64,000 nt of DNA from Micromonospora sp. CPCC 205371 (GTDB lineage: Bacteria; Actinomycetota; Actinomycetes; Mycobacteriales; Micromonosporaceae), in contig NZ_JAIBNX010000003.1 in the NCBI RefSeq assembly GCF_026130045.1, positions 89,825 through 153,824 of the forward strand. The letters run 5' to 3'. Below, piece after piece: positions 50,482 to 59,065 of the stretch. Below the pieces are notes generated by a model that saw only the letters and a program-made list of their open reading frames with translations, did no database searches and was not told the DNA's origin. Within the stretch, counting starts at the first letter, position 1. Each line of letters opens with the position of its first letter. The position numbers and the translations under genes are program-made.

Positions 50482-51126
50482 GTGAAACGGTTCTTCATCG
50501 TTCTGGCTACGGCCGCCACATTGACGGTGGCTCCGGTGTCCGTGGCGCGCGCCGATACCACCCTACCGGCGCCCGGCAAACCCGTGGTCAGCAACCTCAC
50601 CGCCACCGGTGCGACGCTGACCTGGGCGCCGTCGGCCGGCCCGGTGTTCCGGTACTCCATGCAGCGCCTCGTCGACGGCGCCTGGCAGGGCTTCGTCTCG
50701 ATGCCGTCCACGACGGTCACGTTGACCGACCTCGCCGCCGGTGAATACACCGTCGCCGTGCAAAGCCACGCGCTGGTGGGCAGCGGCTACACCTCCAGCC
50801 CGCTGTCGGAACCGGTCACGTTCACCGTCGGTGCCGCCCCACCGAGCTGCCGGCTGAACTTCTGGACCTGGCAGGGCGGATACACCGCGGATGGGTCGTA
50901 CACCGGTCGGCTGACGTTCACGCTGCCCACCGGGATGGCCGTCACGTACGGCTGGAATGTGCAGCTCACCACCAGCGGCAGCCATGTCACGCTCAACGCG
51001 AACGGCCGGTTCGGCTTTGGCGGCACAACGACAGGCCCATTCGTCCTACCCACAGGGCTTCCGCCCACCTGCGTCATCACCATCAACGGCCGGCCCGCCC
51101 CGACGGTCATCGCGCAGACCAGTTAG
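50482..51126 (+). CDS. secreted FN3 + CBM2-like protein without a catalytic domain
   Basis: 214 residues from the GTG at 50482 (GTG 50473 is possible). Signal peptide to about ARADT. Residues about 30-115 are a fibronectin type III fold (PGKPVVSNLTATGATLTWAP ... GEYTVAVQSHALVGSG). The C-terminal 90 residues look like a carbohydrate-binding beta sandwich of the CBM2 style (FWTWQGGYTADGSYTGRLTF ... NVQLTTSGSHVTLNANGRFG). Two Cys, likely one disulfide. Probably a polysaccharide-binding accessory protein. Confidence 0.82.
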   Translation: MKRFFIVLATAATLTVAPVSVARADTTLPAPGKPVVSNLTATGATLTWAPSAGPVFRYSMQRLVDGAWQGFVSMPSTTVTLTDLAAGEYTVAVQSHALVGSGYTSSPLSEPVTFTVGAAPPSCRLNFWTWQGGYTADGSYTGRLTFTLPTGMAVTYGWNVQLTTSGSHVTLNANGRFGFGGTTTGPFVLPTGLPPTCVITINGRPAPTVIAQTS

Positions 51127-51165
51127 CCATCCGCTACGTGTTCGGCAAAACCCGTCGAGGATCAA

Positions 51166-51203
51166 GGCGTCCTTCACGTAGCTAGAACGACGTGAAGGAC
51201 GCC
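51166..51203 (+). terminator. strong hairpin terminator
   Basis: GGCGTCCTTCACGT (51166-51179) pairs exactly with ACGTGAAGGACGCC (51190-51203), 14 bp, 10-nt loop, 40 bp after the stop at 51126. Confidence 0.85.
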
Positions 51204-51414
51204 CTGTTCGCCCAGGGCACCGGGGCGCCCGCCCCCAGAGGAACCCGGCAGCGCGCTGCCAGGACGGCACGCGCCACAATCCGGGACCAACGGCGCACTC
51301 CCGACTGAGCGGCCGCGCTGCTGACCGGGCTGACCGCGTTCGTCGGATCATGCGGGCCGGACCGGTCCAGTGGACCGAGGGAACCAGAAGCGGGAACCAA
51401 GACTCGGCTCAGGC

Positions 51415-51900
51415 GTGAGACGCATCACGGCAGCGGCCGCGGTCCTACTCCTCGCAGCCTGCGATGCCGGGAAACCCGCGACACAGACCACCGCGGCCGC
51501 TTCGGCGGCGGCCAGATCCCTTCCCACCTGTGCGGCCGCCGTGCCGACACGGGTGCTGCCGGAGTGGGCGCGGGCCGGGTTCAGTGACGCCACGCCGCGC
51601 ATGCCGCACGTCCTCGGCGACCGCGGCGACATCGCGGCGATCATCTTCGGCAATCCGCTGAAACAGCCCCCGCTGCCGGACCGGAGCAACAAGATCCTGT
51701 GGGTCTCCCGCGCGCCGCTGGAGCCCGGCAGCCCGCTGGAGATCGAGGCCCGGCTGGACGGTGCAGGCGAGCCCGTCAGCCGCAAGGTCACCGGCGGCCC
51801 GGGTCCGTCGATCATCGACCTGCCCGAGGCCGGCTGCTGGCACCTGACCCTCTCCTGGTCCGGCCACACCGACACAATGCGCCTCGCCTACACGTCGTAG
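51415..51900 (+). CDS. lipoprotein of unknown function
   Basis: 161 residues from a GTG at 51415. Signal peptide ITAAAAVLLLAAC with lipobox Cys. Mature part: TRVLPEWARAGFSD, DIAAIIFGNPLKQPP, NKILWVSRAPLEPG and a beta-rich end (IDLPEAGCWHLTLSWSGHTD), a pattern recurring in actinobacterial secreted proteins. Partner and role unknown. Confidence 0.8.
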   Translation: MRRITAAAAVLLLAACDAGKPATQTTAAASAAARSLPTCAAAVPTRVLPEWARAGFSDATPRMPHVLGDRGDIAAIIFGNPLKQPPLPDRSNKILWVSRAPLEPGSPLEIEARLDGAGEPVSRKVTGGPGPSIIDLPEAGCWHLTLSWSGHTDTMRLAYTS

Positions 51901-52269
51901 GAAGAGACCAGCCTCGGGGCGGTTGAAAGATCTTGTGATCGACATAGACCGATGCCCGACCAGAACTACGCCTGTACGGCATGATCGCCCTTAGTCTAAT
52001 AAGGACACTACCAAGCCAAGCGCACGATCGCCGGGTGACAACGGCCATCGGGCTCGCGGCTCGATCAAATGGGGAAGACGACCGGCGGCCTTCGTCGGGC
52101 GACAAACTCGCGCGTGCCAACCAGAACGGCTCCAACTGTGGTCGGCCAGCTCCGTTGGCTCGCCCGCGCCGAGTTCGGCCCGACCAAGCGCTATCCACCA
52201 CAGAAGCGCAAACGTGGTCAAGCGGTCAAGGGACGCAGGGACGTTCGCTGTAACCGTTACCATCGGCGA
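51901..52269. other. no supported gene
   Basis: Frames on both strands are open for stretches but show no signature. Lower GC with TAATAAGG near 51998. The region ends where the DUF4259-like fragment becomes readable. Confidence 0.4.
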
Positions 52270-52458
52270 ACGCCCACCGAGCTGAGACGAGCAGGCCAGA
52301 TCCGCGATGCGCTGAGCTTGGTCGCCGAGCACGGTGACGAGTACCTCGACGGCGAGGATGCGGTAGAGGCCATCGCGGCCGCGGCCATCGTCGACTCCCA
52401 GTTGCCGGGCGGGACGGTGCCAGTCCACCGCCGCGCGCGCTTGATCCATCTCAGCTGA
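52270..52458 (+). pseudogene. DUF4259-like fragment
   Basis: The end of the frame reads IRDALSLVAEHGDEYLDGED and AVEAIAAAAIVDSQLPGG, characteristic of the middle of DUF4259 proteins. Their Gly-Trp-rich N-terminus and C-terminus are missing. Confidence 0.55.
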
Positions 52459-52637
52459 CAGATGCGCCTCCACAGGCGCCCACGAGCCGGCTCCTGCCAC
52501 CGACACCAGCGAGCCGGGGTCGCCGCCAAGGGTCGACACCAACCCGCAACGCGCGATATCCGGGCAGAACATCGCGCTGGCTCAATCCGCCCGACCCCCT
52601 GGCCGAGTTGCTGACTAGCTGGCAAGGATGGCGCCTT

Positions 52638-53387
52638 TCAGCACGGCACCTTGGAGAGCGCAACGTGGTCCTGGCGGATTTCGCCGACCATGGCGAATTC
52701 GGACCGATCGACATCACAGCAGTACGGAAGATCCCTGGAAAGATCAACGCGTTCGTGGGCGGGTTGCCCTGCATACCTACGGGTATGCTCGGCGGCGCCA
52801 TCCATGATGCCCGCGATCAGGTCTACCCGTCTCGGCTCTGATCCGTGGAGAAGGTCATTCAGGTAGCTCGCGCACGCCCAGTCCTCAGCGGTCAGCCCGG
52901 TGCAGACAAGAGTGCAAGGGGTCTCGGCGTGGTTTTTCCGGATCCATCGCACGGTGGCACCGACATTCAGCGCTGACGCCGCGAGCAGCGCCACCGGGTC
53001 CGGATACCGGACGAGCCCGCGCGTGCCGTTCGATGTCGCCTGGATCAACCGTCGACCGTCAAGGTGCGCGGTCGACATCTCAAGCGGCGAGTTCCCGAAG
53101 TCGAAGTCGACCGGCTTGAGCCCTCCGGTCTCGCCGACCAGGAGGCGATCCGGGTGCAGCCGCCGGAGATCTCTGCCGACCTCGACCGTGGACGCGCAGA
53201 CTATTTCCGTCGCGCCACGCTCGAAGGCAACCGCTGCCGTCGTGAAGGCGCGAATGACGTCGATGACGATCACGACGGTCCCAGCCGGTACCTCGGCATC
53301 CATACCTACGATCGACACGGCACGGGATTCTTCACGGTAGAAAGTCTGCCCTGCAATGACATTTCGGGGCGCGGACCGCTGCACCAC
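52638..53387 (-). CDS. comB: 2-phosphosulfolactate phosphatase (ComB-like)
   Basis: 249 residues. ComB motifs: VIVIDVIRAFTTAAVAFERG, LVGETGGLKPVDFDFGNSPLEMS and LIQATSNGTRGLV, followed by CTGLTAEDWACASYLNDLL. The enzyme is Mg-dependent and in archaea serves coenzyme M synthesis; actinobacterial homologues act on related acidic phosphoesters of unknown identity. The annotated GTG at 53387 is the longest; a shorter start near SIVGMDAEV is possible. Confidence 0.85.
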   Translation of the reverse strand: MVQRSAPRNVIAGQTFYREESRAVSIVGMDAEVPAGTVVIVIDVIRAFTTAAVAFERGATEIVCASTVEVGRDLRRLHPDRLLVGETGGLKPVDFDFGNSPLEMSTAHLDGRRLIQATSNGTRGLVRYPDPVALLAASALNVGATVRWIRKNHAETPCTLVCTGLTAEDWACASYLNDLLHGSEPRRVDLIAGIMDGAAEHTRRYAGQPAHERVDLSRDLPYCCDVDRSEFAMVGEIRQDHVALSKVPC

Positions 53388-53569
53388 GTCGCTGGCTCAT
53401 CAACATACCGTCGTCGACGCCGGATCGAGGAGACGAACCTGCAGCCAGCACGCGGCTAGGACTACCGCGCCTACGCCGCTCGGGTCGGCCCGTTTCTCCC
53501 TGGCGTCGGCAGACCGTCGACTCACACCGATCACGCCGCGTCGGGCTGACCGCATTAGGGTTCGCGGTC

Positions 53570-54181
53570 GTGGCAGATGTGCTGGGAACCATCGGGGCTG
53601 CGGTTGGTGTGTTCGCCGGCACCAACGTCGACGACCTGATCATCCTGACCGTGTTGTTCCTGTCGGCGAGGGCGTCCGGCAAGCCTCGGCCCTGGCAGAT
53701 CTGGACCGGGCAGTACGCGGGCGTCGGCGTGCTGGTTGCCGTCTCCGCTGTGGCTGCACTTGGCCTGGCCATCGTGCCGGACCGGTGGGTGGGGCTGCTC
53801 GGCCTGGTCCCGTTCGTCCTCGGCGTGAAGGGCGTTATCGCGGCGATCCGAAGCCGAAGCGACGACGAGCCGCCAGCCCCGACGATCGCCACCGGGCTGC
53901 TGTCGGTGGCCGGCGTGACCGTCGCCAACGGAGCGGACAACATCTCCGTCTACACCCCGATTTTCCGCACCATCGGCCTGACCAACAGCCTGATCACGGT
54001 CGGTGTGTTCGTGGTCGGGATCGCGGTGTGGTGCGCGGTCGGATCCTGGCTCGGCTCCCACAAGAAGGTCATCGGGGTCGTCGAACGGTTCGGGCACTGG
54101 ATCGTGCCGGCCGTCTTCATGCTCATCGGCGCCGTCATTCTTATCCAGTCCGGCAGCCTCCCGGGCACCGGCGGGCACTGA
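53570..54181 (+). CDS. CadD-like cadmium/cation resistance transporter
   Basis: 203 residues from a GTG at 53570. The opening GTIGAAVGVFAGTNVDDLII is the CadD signature, repeated in the second half as VAGVTVANGADNISVYTPIF, the inverted-repeat pair of acidic helices in the LysE-like fold. Five or six helices in total. Probably metal efflux; consistent with merB/merR 0.5 kb downstream. Confidence 0.9.
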   Translation: MADVLGTIGAAVGVFAGTNVDDLIILTVLFLSARASGKPRPWQIWTGQYAGVGVLVAVSAVAALGLAIVPDRWVGLLGLVPFVLGVKGVIAAIRSRSDDEPPAPTIATGLLSVAGVTVANGADNISVYTPIFRTIGLTNSLITVGVFVVGIAVWCAVGSWLGSHKKVIGVVERFGHWIVPAVFMLIGAVILIQSGSLPGTGGH

Positions 54182-54638
54182 CCCACGCTGCGGACGGTTG
54201 TGACGGCTACCGTGCGGAGCCGGCGAGGGGCAGGATCGGCGGTGTGCAGGTGATGTTGGTGGTACTTCGCGGATTGCCCGAACTGGCGGCAAGCCGCCCA
54301 GCGGCTCCTTCACCCGCGACTTTGCATTCAGCCGGAGCTATATCGACGGCCTGGTGGAGGTCCGAGCGCCGGCCGAATGCTTACGATGCCCGGCGTGGCG
54401 TTCGTCGAGGCGGCCCGGTGTCGACCTGGTCGGCCGCGGCGTGCAGCAACGCGTAGTAGGTGGCCACTGCCAGCCGGTTGGTAGATCGATGCGGATGTCG
54501 CCGCCTTCCTGGCGCGCACGATTACCTGCCGCACGCGATGCATCACCCGGTCGTGGTGGGCGCGCAGCCGTTCCGGGCCATGGTGGCGGTGCCCGGCGAC
54601 CATGAGCTGCCGGTGCTGGTTGAGGGCCGCGAACGGGG
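54182..54638. other. no supported gene between cadD-like and merB
   Basis: Both strands have open frames but no family signature; a minus-strand stretch (LNQHRQLMVAGHRHHGPERL) is Arg/His-rich and could be a transposase or regulator remnant, unassigned. Confidence 0.35.
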
Positions 54639-55613
54639 TCAGGGCTGGCCTGGCACGCCAGCACCCGGACCTGTCAGCAGGGGTTCGAAGATGTCGCGGC
54701 CCAGTGTGACCGCCTGACCCAGGTCCAGGACAGTCGCGGTAAGAGCCGGATGGGCGGCGATCCACGCTTGGGCGCTGCCGGCTGAGGTGAAGAAGTTGAT
54801 GGTGGAGCAGCAGCTGTCCACCGACCGACCACCGGCCGCGTTCGCCGCGTAAACCACCACCGCCTCGGCCGGGCGCCAGGCAGCGCTGCGATCGGTGACG
54901 GTCACGTGAACGGGTTGGCCGGTGTGCGGGTCGGTGGAGGTGATGACCGCGTCGGTGTCGAGCATGTACGGCATGCCCAGAGCGTCGATGGCGCACATCG
55001 CGTACACCCGCACCACGCCCAGCACGACCATGTGCGAAGTCGGGGTCGGCGAGAACGGATACGCGGCCACCAGCCGCCCGCCGGCGTCCACGGCGACGAG
55101 ATCCTCGGCAGCCAGAGCATCGATAGCGGCGGCCGGGTCCACACCGACGGCGGCCGCGAAGGTGCTGATGGCGGTGCCGTCGGGGGCGATCCCGGTGGTG
55201 GCGAAGTGCATCAGGATCGCCCGGTGTACTTCTCGCAGGCCGTCCGGCAGTCGCGCGGCGCGGCGGGGTCGATCGGTCCGGATCGCGTCACCGGAGGACG
55301 GCGCACAACAGTCCGTGACCGGCAACGCCGTACCGGCCGGTTGATCATCCGGCTCGGCGGCGATGGCTCGTTGCAGGGCTGCCCGCAGGTGCTCGGCGGT
55401 CGGCAGGTCGAGCCGGCAGGCCGGCGAACCGCGTTCGGCGATGCCGCCCATCACATCGACGCCGTTGACCACCACCGAGGGCGACGGATAGTCACCCAGC
55501 ACCTCGGACACCACTCTGGTCGCAATACCCAACTCCCCCAACGACTGATACAGCAGGTCGCGGGCCGCGGCCAGGTTCGGGCAGTCCGGTATCGAACGCA
55601 GTTCGACAATCAC
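54639..55613 (-). CDS. merB: organomercurial lyase (MerB) with N-terminal thioredoxin-like extension
   Basis: 324 residues from a GTG at 55613. Residues 1-85 are a glutaredoxin/thioredoxin-like domain (VELRSIPDCPNLAAARDLLY). The MerB core follows: N-terminal helical part (LREVHRAILMHFATTG) and the catalytic set Cys207 and Asp210 in VYAMCAIDALGMPYML plus Cys268/Cys269 in GGRSVDSCCSTINFF, equivalent to the Cys-Asp-Cys triad that protonolyses carbon-mercury bonds. All catalytic residues are intact. Its MerR-type promoter (55621-55651) places transcription start at the start codon, so the mRNA is probably leaderless. No merA is in the window. Confidence 0.93.
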   Translation of the reverse strand: MIVELRSIPDCPNLAAARDLLYQSLGELGIATRVVSEVLGDYPSPSVVVNGVDVMGGIAERGSPACRLDLPTAEHLRAALQRAIAAEPDDQPAGTALPVTDCCAPSSGDAIRTDRPRRAARLPDGLREVHRAILMHFATTGIAPDGTAISTFAAAVGVDPAAAIDALAAEDLVAVDAGGRLVAAYPFSPTPTSHMVVLGVVRVYAMCAIDALGMPYMLDTDAVITSTDPHTGQPVHVTVTDRSAAWRPAEAVVVYAANAAGGRSVDSCCSTINFFTSAGSAQAWIAAHPALTATVLDLGQAVTLGRDIFEPLLTGPGAGVPGQP

Positions 55614-55620
55614 CGCACCA

Positions 55621-55651
55621 GTGTCGACCCTGTACCCGGCTACACAGTCAA
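55621..55651 (-). promoter_or_regulatory. MerR-type promoter of merB
   Basis: On the minus strand -35 TTGACT (55651-55646), 19-bp spacer, -10 CGACAC (55626-55621). Contains GACCCTGTACCCGG (55626-55639), identical to the box before merR. Confidence 0.7.
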
Positions 55652-55687
55652 GCCCAACCCGCTCGCCCCATGTGAATGAAGCGGCTG

Positions 55688-55719
55688 TTGACCCTGTACC
55701 CGGGTACCGGGTCTAGCGT
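55688..55719 (+). promoter_or_regulatory. MerR-type promoter of merR
   Basis: -35 TTGACC (55688-55693), -10 TAGCGT (55714-55719), 20-bp spacer (19 to CTAGCG), enclosing the perfect palindrome GTACCCGGGTAC (55696-55707). The predicted start is at or next to the merR ATG. Confidence 0.75.
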
Positions 55720-55725
55720 CAAGGT

Positions 55726-56130
55726 ATGAGGACAGGACAGGTCGCCGACCTGGCCGGCGTGAACATCCAGACCCTGCGCTACTACGAACGCCGAGGGCTA
55801 CTGCCCACGCCGTCCCGTCGCGCCTCCGGATACCGCGTCTACGGACCCGACGCTGTTCGGACCGTCCGATTCGTGAAACGGGCCCAGCAACTGGGGTTCA
55901 GCCTGGCCGAGGTCGAATCCCTGCTGGAGCTGGCACAGGGCGGACCGAGTAGCTGCGAGGGCGCCCGCCGGCTCGCCGTCGACAAGATCAGCGATCTGGA
56001 CCAGCGGATCACCCATCTGCACGCGATGCGGGACTCCCTACAGCACCTGGTCGCTACCTGCGAACGCCCGCGACGCCAGCGAGAATGCCCGTTGCTGGAT
56101 ACGATCCAGGACGCTGACCGCGGCGTTTAG
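55726..56130 (+). CDS. merR: mercury-responsive MerR regulator
   Basis: 134 residues. [47 protein letters not shown]. Cysteines C77, C112 and C121 have the 35- and 9-residue spacing of the Hg(II)-binding triad of classical MerR. Divergent from merB; both promoters carry the same box. The 3' end overlaps the convergent ynfA-like remnant by 77 bp. Confidence 0.94.
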   Translation: MRTGQVADLAGVNIQTLRYYERRGLLPTPSRRASGYRVYGPDAVRTVRFVKRAQQLGFSLAEVESLLELAQGGPSSCEGARRLAVDKISDLDQRITHLHAMRDSLQHLVATCERPRRQRECPLLDTIQDADRGV

Positions 56131-56350
56131 CCGCGTGCGCGTACCTGATGACGGCGACCCCAGCCAGGCAAAGGACGGCGCCGGCTAGGTCGTAGCGGTC
56201 GGGCCGGAACTTGTCCACGACGATGCCCCAGACCAAGGAGCCGGCACCGATCCAGAGCAGGCCGCGGTGTTCGCGGACGCCTTGCCAGACCAACCATGCG
56301 CCGCCGATCTCGGCGATGGCGGCGGCGAGGAACAGGGCGATGGACCGGAG
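56054..56350 (-). pseudogene. ynfA: YnfA-family (UPF0060) membrane protein with internal deletion
   Basis: Reads [22 protein letters not shown], then GLLWIGAG directly joined to [20 protein letters not shown], and [14 protein letters not shown]. Intact family members have about 35 more residues (helix 2 to 3) between GAG and SL. No ATG/GTG/TTG precedes LRS, and the C-terminus runs on past the usual end. It sits 20 bp behind arsR. Confidence 0.7.
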
Positions 56351-56370
56351 TGATCGTGGCGGGTGGCGGT

Positions 56371-56751
56371 TCAGCCCACAGGGACTGACGCGTCGACCGT
56401 GAGCAGGCTTGCCAGCTGGGCCATGAGACCTGGCTGGGCTCGGTAGTAGACCCACGTGCCGCGACGCTCGGCGGTGACGAGGCCGGCTTCGCGCAGGGTC
56501 TTGAGGTGATGGGAGATCGTCGGTCCGGACAGGGTGAACGCCGGAGTGAGGTCGCAGACGCAGATCTCGCCGCCGGACGCGGACGCGATCATCGACATCA
56601 GTTGCAGCCGGACCGGATCGCCCAGTGCCTTGAAAGCGGGGGCGAGTAGGGCCGCGGTCTCGGCGGGGATGCGGTCCTCGGCAATCGGTGCGCAGCACGG
56701 CTGGCCGGCGCTCAGGTCGGTGAGGGTCAGCGCCGCCGTTTGTTTCGACAT
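56371..56751 (-). CDS. arsR: ArsR-family metalloregulator
   Basis: 126 residues. The winged HTH contains the metal box [11 protein letters not shown] (the CVC arsenite site of ArsR) and [21 protein letters not shown] with the wing [13 protein letters not shown]. An extra CC pair (QPCCAP, residues 19-20) lies in the N-terminus. Divergent from the ars-type operon starting at 56842, with 90 bp between them, so it should repress both in the absence of arsenite or antimonite. Confidence 0.93.
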   Translation of the reverse strand: MSKQTAALTLTDLSAGQPCCAPIAEDRIPAETAALLAPAFKALGDPVRLQLMSMIASASGGEICVCDLTPAFTLSGPTISHHLKTLREAGLVTAERRGTWVYYRAQPGLMAQLASLLTVDASVPVG

Positions 56752-56841
56752 GCCTCTAGGTTGACAGATCTCGAAACAGCGTGCAACTCTCTGATTAGAA
56801 GAACGTCAAGACAGCGTCGAGACTAGTACGAGGAGGCCACC

Positions 56842-56988
56842 ATGTGGCGGATCAACCGACGGAGGCCGGCGGACGCGCAGGTTCGGTTCTGCGACAGCTG
56901 CGCGGAGGTCACGACGGGTGAGCAGCGGGCACGCCGCTACGACGACCGGGTCCGCACGCAGGTGCACGCCTGGACCGTGCCCCACTAA
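56842..56988 (+). CDS. 48-residue CxxC protein, first gene of the ars-type operon
   Basis: ATG at 56842 behind AGGAGGCCACC. The product reads MWRINRRRPADAQVRFCDSC, then EVTTGEQRARRYDDRV, ending WTVPH. It is Arg-rich with a CxxC pair (C17, C20) that may bind a metal. Short proteins with FCDSCAEV occur in actinobacterial ars loci, but I know no function. Confidence 0.75.
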   Translation: MWRINRRRPADAQVRFCDSCAEVTTGEQRARRYDDRVRTQVHAWTVPH

Positions 56989-57047
56989 GCCGAACCCTTG
57001 TCCATCCAGATCAACGACGAGCAGGCCACCTGTTGAAGGAGCACGAG

Positions 57048-57302
57048 ATGAACGACACCCAGACCCCAGACCGCACGCAGGGCGGCTTCGTAGGCGACCC
57101 GGCTGCGGCCCTGGCGGTAACCGGCTCGGGCGGCTGTTGCGGCAACCCGCCGCAGACCACCAACATCACCCTGCCCGACCCGGCCGTCGCGGAAGCTTCC
57201 CCGTGTTGCGGCACCCAGGCCGACGCGCAGTCGTCGGGTGGCTGCTGCGGCACGGCGGCCAAGGCGGAAGCGGTCGCCTCCGGCGCGGGCTGTTGCGGAT
57301 GA
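57048..57302 (+). CDS. 84-residue peptide with four Cys-Cys-Gly motifs
   Basis: From the ATG at 57048 behind AAGGAGCACGAG. Four CCG motifs at C30/C31, C53/C54, C66/C67 and C82/C83, the last being the C-terminus (GAGCCG), separated by Ala/Thr/Pro-rich linkers with no other cysteine. The motif is shared with the C-terminal tail of the monooxygenase at 57635. Vicinal cysteines are good ligands for trivalent arsenic, so binding or shuttling is plausible; a modified-peptide precursor is an alternative. Position after arsR supports metalloid induction. Confidence 0.8.
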   Translation: MNDTQTPDRTQGGFVGDPAAALAVTGSGGCCGNPPQTTNITLPDPAVAEASPCCGTQADAQSSGGCCGTAAKAEAVASGAGCCG

Positions 57303-57357
57303 CCACCCGCGAGCTCGCCACGCCGGCGAACCTGCACGACCGAACAACTACTAGCTA

Positions 57358-57625
57358 CTGACAGCGCATTACGACGGAGTCGGCGACCACCCGGGGCTGC
57401 GCCAACCGGCGGCGGCGGACAACGCCAGTGGTGTCGCCGTCGTCCTGGAAGCCGCCCGCATCCTGTCCCCCGTCCTGCCGGCGGGCGCAAACCCCTTTGT
57501 GGTCAACGTCGACAGCGCCGGCCACCTGCACCAAGCCGCGGCCGTCGAGGCCGGCGGTCCCGCCGAAACACCCGGCTTGCCCGCCTCGTCGTGGCCGCCA
57601 TCTTGTTCACCATCAACACCTTGGA
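57358..57625 (+). pseudogene. fragment of an M28-family metallopeptidase
   Basis: The frame reads LTAHYDGVGDHPGLRQPAAA then DNASGVAVVLEAARILSPV, which holds the first Zn ligands (His of AHYDG, Asp of DNASG) and helix of M28 aminopeptidases, then degenerates. It separates the CCG-peptide gene from the monooxygenase gene and has no start or further catalytic residues, so it is an insertion or recombination relic. Confidence 0.65.
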
Positions 57626-57634
57626 GACTCAGTC

Positions 57635-59065
57635 ATGACCAACCGCCTGGACGACCTGCCGGTCGTCGTCATCGGCGCCGGCCCGGTCGGTCTGGCCGCC
57701 GCCGCCCACCTGACCGAACGCGGCCTGCCGTTCACCATCCTGGAAGCCGGCGACGGGCCGGCAGCGGCGGTACGGCAGTGGGGACACATGCGGCTGTTCT
57801 CCCCCTGGCGGTACAACATCGACCCCGCCGCCCGCCGCCTGCTCGCCGACGCCGGCTGGGTCGTACCAGACCTGGACGTGCTGCCCACCGGCGGACAGCT
57901 GGCCGCCGACTACCTGCAGCCCCTGGCCGACCTGCCCGCCCTCAAACCACACATCCGGTACAGCGCCCGGGTGGCGGCGGTGACCCGGCTCGGCGTCGAC
58001 CGCGTCCGCACCGCCGGCCGCGAATCGGCGCCGTTCCTGGTCCGCCTCGCCAGCGGCGAAGACCTGCACGCCCGCGCGGTGCTCGACGCGTCCGGTACCT
58101 GGACCGCACCGAACGTGCTCGGCGCCTCCGGCATCCCGGCGCACGGCGAAACCGCCGCCGCCGCGTTCATCGAACACGCCCTGCCCGACGTACTCGGCAC
58201 CGACCGGGACCGGTTCGCCGGCAAGCGCACCCTCGTGGTCGGCGCCGGCCACTCCGCCGCCAACACGCTGCTGTTCCTGGCCGAACTCGCCGACCAGGAA
58301 CCGGGTACCTCGGTGGTATGGGCGATCCGGTCCGCCAGCCCGGCCCGCACCTACGGCGGGGAGAGCGCCGACGCGCTCCCTGCCCGCGGCGCCATCGGCA
58401 CCCGGCTACGCGCATACGTCGAAGCCGGCACCATCGAACTCGTCACCGGATTCTCCGTACACACCGTGGCGTCCACATCGGACGGACGTGTGGAGGTCTC
58501 CGACGGCACCCGCACGATCGTCGCGGACCGGATCGTTTCGGCGACCGGTTTCCGGCCGGACCACACCCTTACCACCGAGCTCCGGCTGGACCTCGACCCG
58601 ATCCTGGGCTCGACTCGGGCGCTGGCTCCGCTGATCGACCCCAACCAGCACTCCTGCGGCACCGTTCCGCCGCACGGCGTCGACGAGCTGGCCCACCCCG
58701 AGCCCGGCTTCTACGCCATCGGCATGAAAAGCTACGGCCGGGCGCCGACGTTCCTGATGGCCACCGGCTACGAGCAGGCCCGCTCCGTGGTCGCCGCACT
58801 CGCCGGTGACTGGACCACGGCCCGAGACGTACGGCTAGACCTGCCCGAGACCGGAGTGTGCAGCAGCAACGCCTCACCGGACGCCGACCGGATCGACGGC
58901 GCCAGCGACGGCGGATGCTGCGGCACCACCGCATCCGACACGGCCGTGCCGGCGGGTCGTGGCCTGGCGACCGGCATCAGCGGCGGGTTGCTGTCGGCGC
59001 CGCTGACCCTGCTGCCCGTCACCACACCAGCGGGCGGGGAGCAGGCCGGCGGCTGCTGCGGATGA
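57635..59065 (+). CDS. FAD/NADPH monooxygenase, ArsO-like, with CCG-motif tail
   Basis: 476 residues from the ATG at 57635. FAD motif VVVIGAGPVGLAAAAHLTERG, second dinucleotide motif LVVGAGHSAANTLLFLAEL, and ATGF near FRPDH, as in flavin-containing/baeyer-villiger-like monooxygenases (ArsO group). The last 60 residues carry GGCCG twice (DGGCCGTTAS and the terminal AGGCCG), the same motif as the small peptide at 57048. Oxidation of a thiol-bound arsenical is a reasonable guess; direct evidence is lacking. Stop overlaps the MFS start (ATGA). Confidence 0.88.
   Translation: MTNRLDDLPVVVIGAGPVGLAAAAHLTERGLPFTILEAGDGPAAAVRQWGHMRLFSPWRYNIDPAARRLLADAGWVVPDLDVLPTGGQLAADYLQPLADLPALKPHIRYSARVAAVTRLGVDRVRTAGRESAPFLVRLASGEDLHARAVLDASGTWTAPNVLGASGIPAHGETAAAAFIEHALPDVLGTDRDRFAGKRTLVVGAGHSAANTLLFLAELADQEPGTSVVWAIRSASPARTYGGESADALPARGAIGTRLRAYVEAGTIELVTGFSVHTVASTSDGRVEVSDGTRTIVADRIVSATGFRPDHTLTTELRLDLDPILGSTRALAPLIDPNQHSCGTVPPHGVDELAHPEPGFYAIGMKSYGRAPTFLMATGYEQARSVVAALAGDWTTARDVRLDLPETGVCSSNASPDADRIDGASDGGCCGTTASDTAVPAGRGLATGISGGLLSAPLTLLPVTTPAGGEQAGGCCG

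Noticed and set aside
56761..56790. TTGACA as a -35 box for the ars operon
   Set aside because: No convincing -10 sequence at 16-19 bp, so no promoter is annotated.
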